Below are positions 55,601 through 60,839 of a stretch of DNA of 60,839 nucleotides, one piece after another; positions within the stretch are counted from its first letter, which is position 1, and each line of letters begins with the position of its first letter. The notes beneath the pieces are model-generated. The model made no database searches and was not told the origin of the DNA. It worked only from the letters and a program-made list of their open reading frames with translations. Origin of the DNA: Labedaea rhizosphaerae (GTDB taxonomy: Bacteria > Actinomycetota > Actinomycetes > Mycobacteriales > Pseudonocardiaceae); NCBI RefSeq assembly GCF_004362825.1, contig NZ_SNXZ01000012.1, positions 1-60,839 of the forward strand. Reading direction: 5' to 3'. The translations under genes were made by a program, and so were the position numbers.

Positions 55601-56230
55601 CCGCGTGACGTGGCGAGGTTCGAAGTGGCGTTTGCGTCGTTGTTGCACGATCGACAGCCCGTCGCGCTGCTGGCGATGATCTCCGCCGACCCGGGGTTCT
55701 TCGTGGAACTGCACCAGGTCCGCTACCTACCAACCGAGAAGCTCAATCCCAAGGCGCTCGGGTTCTACATGACCGGCCTGCAATTGCGGTGTGTCCCGGG
55801 CCAGGACGGGAACACCGTGGACAAGACCTACCTGCTCGACTGGGTGCACAAGGCTCGCCGGCGTCTGAAGGACATCGAGATGGAGAACACTGGCGACCGG
55901 GAGATCGGTGCACTGATCTCCGCGGGACCGGACGGAGTCGATGGAGCCTGGCCATCCGAAGCAGTCCGGGAAGTCCTTGAACTCGAGGACGCCGATCGGC
56001 TGCACGAAGGATTCCGCCTCGGCCTGGCCAACAACCGGAACTTCACTTCCCGCGGCGTCTTCGACGGTGGCGAGCAGGAGCGAGAACTCGCCGCGCCGTA
56101 CGACGCGTGGGCCGACACCGTCGAACCTGAGTGGCCGCAAACCGCCCAGGTACTGAGGGATCACGCCGAATCACTGCGAGGTCAGGCCAGGCATTGGGAC
56201 AGGGAAGCCGAGGACGACCACGATGAATAA
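52607..56230 (+). CDS. large TIR-domain protein with a degenerate STAND-like core
   Basis: 1207 residues from GTG 52607 (TTG 52586 is an alternative; GAGATGGGA at 52588 would serve 52607). TIR domain: VLFINFRVGDGADKAAWLDS, with Glu84 in DDIVRKEIATALKAGKPV. A sequence like the start of a STAND ATPase follows (VLLGREGAVEQVLSWFSGPP), but the Walker A position reads IIQGQTPDEVAAFVAAVL, with no GK[ST]. The remaining 900 residues are helical, and the last part contains ALLAMISADPGFFVELHQVR, a motif I associate with C-terminal regions of large NTPase-type defence proteins. It may depend on the divergent TIR-STAND protein for ATP-driven assembly (inference). It follows the XRE gene in the same direction. 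Confidence 0.78.
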   Translation: MLFINFRVGDGADKAAWLDSELSTVFGRDQVFRSSRSLPLGQDYDPGLWAAVENCSAMIVVVGERWLTDFRARLFEPDDIVRKEIATALKAGKPVIPVLEQAGRMRADQLPPDLAPLAKCQYIRLTYRDGHSIPGFIDRLIQDAPELGIGVMDGIQDLAAWDRERTSPLSTTLPDDLVLLGREGAVEQVLSWFSGPPRNLIIQGQTPDEVAAFVAAVLNSVDRWHRAVLITAKPGWDHAARIPMTFPAVVMSDDVPVGPTQSTRHVIIARDWSVSRAGELVLPRVPRDKARVAFAALGVPPHQADQYAGLARRSRQALIRRLSPNEPRPPWTQAPGSTIAVPLVLVSRWSTTNTADHDVIARITGHDYPEVDRFAQSSSISADPFLHRSGTRWQHADPYDAWSQLMSQVSATDIDRFSDAAVEVLTEIDPVLSLPDPEQPSAGLMGIGRTWSDDLRQGLAHGLARLGDAGTATVAGNTAENHAAIVVHRVLESANDDRTGLLWRSLADVLPLLAEAAPRVFLDAVQKGLRGDEPMLGAMFEDTDARLMHRHSAHTDLLWALETLAWAPTHCTATALQLARLAEHDPGGRLSNRPSESLVSLLGHRPSPIPLDRRITIINQVRRRYPAVGWQLLTDLTDSNKLLMHPARPRVREDWTGADAAMPDPLQAYEDGITAAMVSDLTARPERWVDCLPLLGSLPADWREALLTALEAIDVTRLDPVRIRALWDKGTEVLRWEQGEPAGPRFHTPEEIARLTAFLERIEPIDDPARHAWLFTWHPRLPGVDSTDLAARDAAVAKRRREVLTEVLDRHGIGGVICLAEASELGDRVGWTLAQVADDSVRDEVLARLGEPLAAGWIHCRTTERGRDWAAETADALPPDPVGRTAFLMALPVDWAFELLGSETQEVCDRFYDLTPAFPFPADGAEDYLAGLLARGRAEAVIDALSLAVHPHADAWRPSAELITAAFHHLLNTTALKSDHTEYAVGSLLTYLHSTGHDPRDVARFEVAFASLLHDRQPVALLAMISADPGFFVELHQVRYLPTEKLNPKALGFYMTGLQLRCVPGQDGNTVDKTYLLDWVHKARRRLKDIEMENTGDREIGALISAGPDGVDGAWPSEAVREVLELEDADRLHEGFRLGLANNRNFTSRGVFDGGEQERELAAPYDAWADTVEPEWPQTAQVLRDHAESLRGQARHWDREAEDDHDE

Positions 56231-56756
56231 CGATCTTTCACATGCTTGTATGTCATTTCCCCTGCCACTCGGATGCGCGCGATCCTGCACCGGTTGTAAC
56301 CGTGCGACCAAGTAGGTGTTCCTGCAGGTCTGATGGACATTCGCGATCGACCGACGCTAGGTGTTCACGGGATGTGCAGGCGGGTGAATAGTGTGCACGA
56401 CCGTCCTCGGACACATCATCAACTCTCTGACCAGCGGTTTTGCTCCTCAGTGATCTTCCTTCAGCGACCTAGCTGGGCGCGAGCGTCGTCGTGCTCCCGG
56501 TCCCGGATCACCAACCAGTCAGCAGCGGCGACGCAGCACCCGGTCGGCCAGATCAGCCGCCACTGCCGCCCCGGCCGGCCATCAGCGATCGCGTCACCAC
56601 CACGACGGGCCACCTCTCGCACCAGCTTGCGGAACTGGCCAGGCTCCACACCCGTGAAACGGCCTGATCCACTCTGACCGCGGGGCCGAGATCACCTGCA
56701 CCCAAACCTGATCAACTATCGCCGGTCGAGGTTGATCATCGGGTTACGGATATCCC
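56231..56756. other. gene-free seam with repeat copy C and a Vsr remnant
   Basis: Contains repeat copy C (56380-56441) and, on the minus strand, a Vsr-like tail at about 56480-56560 (AAADWLVIRDREHDDARAQL) that parallels the Vsr remnant at 14.7 kb. The rest shows no coding sense. It separates the TIR block from the Mokosh-like pair. Confidence 0.6.
56380..56441. repeat. dispersed repeat, copy C (62 bp)
   Basis: One mismatch to copy A at 14511-14572; its first 35 bases from 56381 are identical to copy B. After the exact match the sequence stays recognisably similar to copy A for about 25 bases, then both enter decayed Vsr tails. Confidence 0.9.
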
Positions 56757-58034
56757 TTAGGCCTCGAACGGCGCAAGTCCCTCCGCATACGCGCGTTCAG
56801 TATCGTCGGGCACTGTCACCACCGTGCCCTGGTAGTCGCGGAATGGCAGTCCCGCCCCTCGGAAGGACAACCAGGGGAAGTCCGAGACAATCCAATTCCC
56901 GTCGAACACCAATGTGTTCGTGGCACCGTCTTCAGGCCGGTGCAACTTGAACCTGCGGTAGCGCCGAGCGAGGCGGTCGAGTTCGGCCTGAGCCTCTCTG
57001 CCGCACTTCGAGAACACCAAATCTACTCGGACGCGCGCCCGCAACCTCTGTTCGAGCTTGGCGAGGAAGTTGGAGTCCACCACCGACGATGTGGCCTGGT
57101 CGGTAGAGATCAAGAGGCGTTCCGTTGCGGTCTCCAGCGCGGCCATCAGTGCGACTTGGTGCTCGACCAGCTGGATCCCGCGAACTCGCGGAGAGTTCTC
57201 GTCGAATAGCGCGCCTGGTGCGGGGCAGACCCTTTCTGCTTCAAGGTGCGCTGGCAGCAACGTGTGCGGTACGGCGGATGCCACGGTGAAGCCCAGCTTG
57301 TCCGTGCCCCCCAGGGTGCCGAGCGCTGTGTTGTGCACGTCGCTATGGTCACCGTCGACGACGATCGCGGTCTCGACCTCTCCTCGGTCCTGATCACCGT
57401 AGATCAGCAGGTTTACCACCAGGTACCGATGCATGGACGGCGCCACATCAATGACGTCCAGCACGTCGATCGAGCCGCCTCGGCCTCGGTCGTTCCGCTT
57501 CAGAATGGAATTCACCGCAGCGGGCGTGATATCCGGCGCTTTGATGCGTGTCGTGCGTTGGGCCGGAAGCAATACACAACCTTCAGCGACAGCAACGGAC
57601 TTGGTGACTAGGTCACGAGGTTCGTAATCCGCAACAGACCAGGTAAGCCTGTCGAAAGCGATCTTGAAGTTCTTCTGGATCGGCCGAATCGACTCGAGCT
57701 CGTCGGCCAGCTTTCGCCCCCGTGCAGTCAGCGTTAACACACCCTGCCCCGGACCGATCACCAGTGCTCCCTCGCGAAAGTGGTCGGCCACCACGGCATC
57801 GACGAGTTCCTGGTCCAAGCCCAGAAAAGCCGCGATGTCGGTCGCACCGCCGACATCGGCCTTGAGCAGCCGAAGCACGAACTCGTCCAGCAGGGGCAGC
57901 GGTTTGATCTCCTGCGCGAGAACCTCGGTGGCCACCACTGTAACCGGCACTGCGGCCTTCTCGATCCCGAGAAGGTCGAGACCGGGACGATCACCGCTGA
58001 ATCGCTTGGTGAGCAGCATTTCTGTGTTAAGCAT
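56757..58034 (-). CDS. winged-helix / PLD-fold protein with a degenerate HKD motif
   Basis: 425 residues. The start is taken at ATG 58034, which overlaps the helicase stop by 8 bases; a longer frame to 58052 lies inside the helicase. Residues about 40-105 look like a winged helix (DEFVLRLLKADVGGATDIAA, LVIGPGQGVLTLTARG). The C-terminal 130 residues follow the phospholipase-D nuclease pattern: LLISTDQATSSVVDSNFLAK, RVRVDLVFSK and TNTLVFDGNWIVSDFPWLSF. The place of the HxK(x)4D motif holds TNTLVFDG, so the catalytic His and Lys are absent. It may bind rather than cut nucleic acid. A PLD protein next to a UPF1-like helicase is the Mokosh type I composition. Confidence 0.75.
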   Translation of the reverse strand: MLNTEMLLTKRFSGDRPGLDLLGIEKAAVPVTVVATEVLAQEIKPLPLLDEFVLRLLKADVGGATDIAAFLGLDQELVDAVVADHFREGALVIGPGQGVLTLTARGRKLADELESIRPIQKNFKIAFDRLTWSVADYEPRDLVTKSVAVAEGCVLLPAQRTTRIKAPDITPAAVNSILKRNDRGRGGSIDVLDVIDVAPSMHRYLVVNLLIYGDQDRGEVETAIVVDGDHSDVHNTALGTLGGTDKLGFTVASAVPHTLLPAHLEAERVCPAPGALFDENSPRVRGIQLVEHQVALMAALETATERLLISTDQATSSVVDSNFLAKLEQRLRARVRVDLVFSKCGREAQAELDRLARRYRRFKLHRPEDGATNTLVFDGNWIVSDFPWLSFRGAGLPFRDYQGTVVTVPDDTERAYAEGLAPFEA

Positions 58035-60741
58035 TCTCCACCGCCTGCACATCGCAGTCTTCAGGATGCTCTGCGATGTAGCGCACTACATCCCGCAGGG
58101 CGCCGTTCGCAGAGCGGCAGAACTCCGCGTCGCCGACGATTGCCAACCCGAACCTCGCTCGGGACACTGCGACATTGATGCGTCGCCAGTTCTTCGCACC
58201 GAGGAACCCCAGGCTGAGCTTGTTGTTGCTCCTGGTGACCGAGAACATCGCGACGTCGCACTGCCTTCCTTGCACGGCATCGACCGAAAGCACGTCGACC
58301 TGCAACCTGGTGAAGCGCCGCAAGGACAGTCGGCGCCTCATCTCCTCCACCTGTCGCCGGTACGGAGCGATGAGCAGAACTTCGAGCTTGCCGGAGTCGT
58401 CAGGCGTGCTTACGACACCCTTCTCGATTGCCTTCTCCAGTGTTTCCAAGCGGGAGAATATGACCCGAGCCTCCGCCCGGTTGGCGTAGCTGATCCCGCC
58501 TGGTCCCCGATCCTCCCGCCGCTCGTCACCGAGTCGTGAGGTGTCCAGCCACAAGACGGGCTTGCCGAGTACCTCGAGACCGGGCAGGCCATCGGTACGA
58601 GGTGAGCTGAGCTCTCCTCCGTAGAAGCAGGTGGACACCATGTCACCGATGGGCCGAACCATGCGGTACTGATCTCGCAGGAGGAACTTCGAGTGATCGG
58701 GCAATCGGTGGGAGAACCACTTGAAGAGTGTCTCCTGCACCAAGTCCTCGTCGATGCCGTGCTCGGCGAGAATCTCCGTGGACCTCAGCAATTCCTCTTC
58801 CTGAGGAGGAAGCTGGTTGTTGTCGCCGACTAGGATCGCCCGGCGCGACCTGGACAGCGGAACCATCGCCTCCGTCGCGGTGGCCTTTGATGCCTCGTCC
58901 AGGATGCACAGGTCGATTTCGAGGTTGCGCACCGCCGCCTGCCCGACAAAACCGATACACGTTCCGGCAACCACCCGCGCGGTGCCCAAGAACGACTCCG
59001 CAAGGCGGTCGTCGGTCGCCGTGCGCTGCAGCCACTCCGCCTGCAGTCCGACCAAATCAAGCAACCGCTGAGCAGGAACCGACGTGCCGAGAAGCGCACC
59101 TGCCGCCGAGAGGGCGTCCTCCACCGCCATGTCGGCGTTCAAAGTCAGGTCTCCCGCGAGATGTTCGACCGCTTCAGCATGGAGCTGGCCGTAACGAAGA
59201 GCAAGGTCGTCCATCCGCTCCTGGAGATCGCTATCGTCCTCGACAATCTCCAGCGACGTCGCCAGAGCGGAGGTGTTGTTACTGCCGATCCTGCGGTCGA
59301 TCTCGCGTTCGACTTCTTCCTGCTCCTTGACCACCTTCGCCAGCTGCCTTAGCGACAACGCCGCATGCAGGTGGCGCAGATCGAGCCCGCGCTCCTTCGC
59401 GACCTTCTCCAAGTACCTCTGGGCGTTGCGGCGGATGCCCTCGGCCCACTTCGTCATCCTGCGGTTGAGCAACAGGTGACTCACAGTCTTGTCGACTCTC
59501 GGATCGTCGGGGTGTCCGAGCCGGACGATGCCTTCGATTCCCGCTTGCTCGAGGCGGGCCAAGGCGTTGTCCACCGCGACGTGCGTCTGACTGACAATGA
59601 GGATACGGGAGCTCGGCCGTTCCTTCAGCGATTGGAAGACGATCTCTGCGATGAGGTCTGTTTTGCCCGTGCCGGGCGGCCCTTCGACTAACAGGACGTC
59701 CTGTACTCCCAACGCGGCCTCGACTGCTCTCTTCTTCCCGTCGTCGAGGGTCCCGATCCAGTCGTCCACTTTGCGCGGTACGGGGGCTTCGACCTCGGAG
59801 GGGTTCTGGATCTTGGCTCGCAATTCCGGTCGGGCGGCCGTTCCATTGCGGAAGGCCAGCAACGCATCTCGCTGACGTTGCAGTGCTTTGCGAGACGGGC
59901 CCAGGAACGGCCGGATACCGCCGCTTCGTTCGAGCGCTCCGACCGGGGTCTTGCTGCGCAAGGTGACCGAGTTGCCGTCCTGGTTGATGATCTGGCCGTA
60001 CGCCGCCGTTCGCCGCGAGTCTCGACCCACGATCTCCCAGTCCGTGCCGACGAGATCTTCCTCGACAGGGTCGTGCAGCTCAAGATCGACCTCCCGGCCG
60101 CGGACGACGCGACTGCTGTAGCTCAGCGTCCGATTGGAGCCGCGGGCGATGTCCTCACGAGCCTGCAGTACCCTGCTCCACTCCTGGAGCATGTCGAGAC
60201 CGTCATAGCCGGTGGTGATATCTCCAGTGCGGAAAGCCTCCTTTTCCTCCTCGAAGGCGTCAAGGGCACCCAACAGATCGTGTCGGCCGTTTCCTGCCTG
60301 GAGGCGGGTTCGCGGCTCCGAACAGACCCAAGCCACGAACTCGGCGACATTCAACGCGTCTCTGCGGAATCGCTCAAGCTCTTCGTACTCGGGCGCCCGC
60401 GCGCCCGTGACGACCAAGGCCGGCGGGCTGTCCAGCTTGAGAGTGAACTTCCATCGTTTTCCCGTGATGAAAACGATGGAGCGGTCAGCAGCACGCATAG
60501 CAGTGTCGAAGCGATAGGCAGCAAAGACGTCCTCGTTGAGGTCGTTTAGCAATGCTGCCTCTGCGCTGTCACCTACCGCCTCCGGATGTTCCATCAGCTG
60601 TCGCCGCGCGGCGTTGGTGAGTCTGAGCCAGACAGTGCTACGACTCGCGACCGGAAGCACCGAACGCCCGAGCAGGACGTTCTTCAGCTCGTCGGCGAAG
60701 ATCGCGCCGTTAGCCGGTCGCTCGCTGCAATCCAGTCGCAC
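58027..60741 (-). CDS. UPF1-like SF1B helicase, Mokosh-like; N-terminus probably cut by the terminal repeat
   Basis: 904 residues from GTG 60741. Motor: Walker A EGPPGTGKTDLIAEI near 356, SQTHVAVDNALARLEQ, Walker B DLCILDEASKATATEA near 607, GDNNQLPPQ, DQYRMVRPIG, SVDAVQGRQCDVAMFSVTRS and INVAVSRARFGLA. This is the COG1112/UPF1 type used in Mokosh defence. The start is only 4 bases from the inner edge of the 95-bp terminal repeat, has no good ribosome-binding site, and the reading frame stays open through the whole repeat to the window end. So the protein is either truncated by an insertion or continues outside. Mokosh type I helicases carry an extra kinase domain, which is not visible here. 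Confidence 0.82.
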   Translation of the reverse strand: MRLDCSERPANGAIFADELKNVLLGRSVLPVASRSTVWLRLTNAARRQLMEHPEAVGDSAEAALLNDLNEDVFAAYRFDTAMRAADRSIVFITGKRWKFTLKLDSPPALVVTGARAPEYEELERFRRDALNVAEFVAWVCSEPRTRLQAGNGRHDLLGALDAFEEEKEAFRTGDITTGYDGLDMLQEWSRVLQAREDIARGSNRTLSYSSRVVRGREVDLELHDPVEEDLVGTDWEIVGRDSRRTAAYGQIINQDGNSVTLRSKTPVGALERSGGIRPFLGPSRKALQRQRDALLAFRNGTAARPELRAKIQNPSEVEAPVPRKVDDWIGTLDDGKKRAVEAALGVQDVLLVEGPPGTGKTDLIAEIVFQSLKERPSSRILIVSQTHVAVDNALARLEQAGIEGIVRLGHPDDPRVDKTVSHLLLNRRMTKWAEGIRRNAQRYLEKVAKERGLDLRHLHAALSLRQLAKVVKEQEEVEREIDRRIGSNNTSALATSLEIVEDDSDLQERMDDLALRYGQLHAEAVEHLAGDLTLNADMAVEDALSAAGALLGTSVPAQRLLDLVGLQAEWLQRTATDDRLAESFLGTARVVAGTCIGFVGQAAVRNLEIDLCILDEASKATATEAMVPLSRSRRAILVGDNNQLPPQEEELLRSTEILAEHGIDEDLVQETLFKWFSHRLPDHSKFLLRDQYRMVRPIGDMVSTCFYGGELSSPRTDGLPGLEVLGKPVLWLDTSRLGDERREDRGPGGISYANRAEARVIFSRLETLEKAIEKGVVSTPDDSGKLEVLLIAPYRRQVEEMRRRLSLRRFTRLQVDVLSVDAVQGRQCDVAMFSVTRSNNKLSLGFLGAKNWRRINVAVSRARFGLAIVGDAEFCRSANGALRDVVRYIAEHPEDCDVQAVENA

Positions 60742-60744
60742 GCA

Positions 60745-60839
60745 CCTAGTGCTCTGTCCATGAACGTTGGCCGGTTTGGTGACACGCCGGTCAGCGTTCG
60801 GGGTGGGTGATCGACTGGCGGTCAGGCTGGGTGGATGGC
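60745..60839. repeat. right copy of the perfect 95-bp terminal inverted repeat
   Basis: Exact reverse complement of bases 1-95. It begins CCTAGTGCTCTGTCC: after CTAG the sequence reads TGCTCTGTCCATGAACG, like an IS tip next to a CTAG target. It touches the start of the UPF1-like helicase. Confidence 0.95.

Noticed and set aside
51905-56230. 1441-residue start for the large TIR protein
   Set aside because: The first 230 residues are Arg-rich and overlap the XRE regulator; the TIR fold begins near 52607.
56757-58034. Calling the PLD-fold protein DrmC of the DISARM-like system
   Set aside because: It is 45 kb away, coupled to a UPF1-like helicase rather than to drmAB, and lacks the HKD residues expected of DrmC.
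1-60839. tRNA genes, rRNA genes and CRISPR arrays
   Set aside because: No T-loop/acceptor pairing, rRNA motif or regularly spaced repeat array was noticed. A tRNAscan or CRISPR search would be decisive; I could not run one.

Overview
This 60.8-kb window comes from a high-GC actinomycete. Coding density, GTG/TTG starts, ATGA/GTGA stop-start overlaps and the protein families (CATRA/CHAT conflict proteins, KilB-like protein, XRE regulator with TPR-like tail) fit Streptomyces/Pseudonocardiaceae-type bacteria; I cannot name the species. It reads as an accessory island: several anti-phage or conflict modules, one biosynthetic cluster and many decayed mobile-element fragments. Its first and last 95 bases are perfect inverted copies of each other and both meet the interior at CTAG. 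The simplest reading is two inverted copies of one insertion sequence flanking the island, or a contig that breaks in that repeat.

Layout. 1-2.4 kb: repeat end, an IS with a DDE transposase, gene debris. 2.47-12.0 kb: a five-gene, overlap-coupled operon of two unrecognised proteins, a NERD-nuclease/SF1 helicase, a DrmA-type helicase and a DrmB-type DUF1998 protein; a DISARM-like system with no methyltransferase or DrmC beside it. 12.8-14.0 kb: an AT-richer graspetide pair (precursor and ATP-grasp ligase). 14.1-17.4 kb: debris (IS701-type transposase, Vsr endonuclease tail, a decayed response-regulator/thioredoxin-reductase). 17.5-25.1 kb: zinc-ribbon protein, then GT4 glycosyltransferase-like protein, TIR-NB-ARC-TPR protein and TPR-CHAT protease. 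25.1-31.6 kb: a second TPR-CHAT protease with a CATRA-associated small protein, divergent from a CATRA-GT4 fusion. 31.8-32.5 kb: serine-recombinase debris. 33.0-42.0 kb: biosynthetic operon (MFS, cupin hydroxylase, alpha-oxoamine synthase, CitE-like lyase, acylating aldehyde dehydrogenase, hydroxy-oxovalerate aldolase, ornithine-cyclodeaminase-like enzyme, MaoC, ATP-grasp). 42.0-43.0 kb: IS5-like debris. 42.7-46.3 kb: small frameshifted gene coupled to a nuclease-STAND protein. 46.3-47.4 kb: a decayed copy of the neighbouring TIR gene's 3' end, recombinase debris, KilB-like protein. 47.9-56.2 kb: two divergent TIR proteins with an XRE-type regulator between them. 56.8-60.7 kb: a PLD-fold protein and UPF1-like helicase resembling Mokosh.

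How the genes work together (inference): the CHAT proteases and GT4 proteins probably form sensor-protease-effector circuits, the two GT4 proteins being homologous and each placed with its own CHAT partner. The TIR proteins are probable NAD-degrading abortive-infection effectors. The DISARM-like and Mokosh-like modules probably act on phage nucleic acid. The biosynthetic operon appears to convert an acyl-CoA and pyruvate into a hydroxylated or amino-ketone building block that ATP-grasp then ligates. A three-copy 35-62 bp repeat (14.5, 46.75 and 56.4 kb) and Vsr remnants mark seams between blocks.
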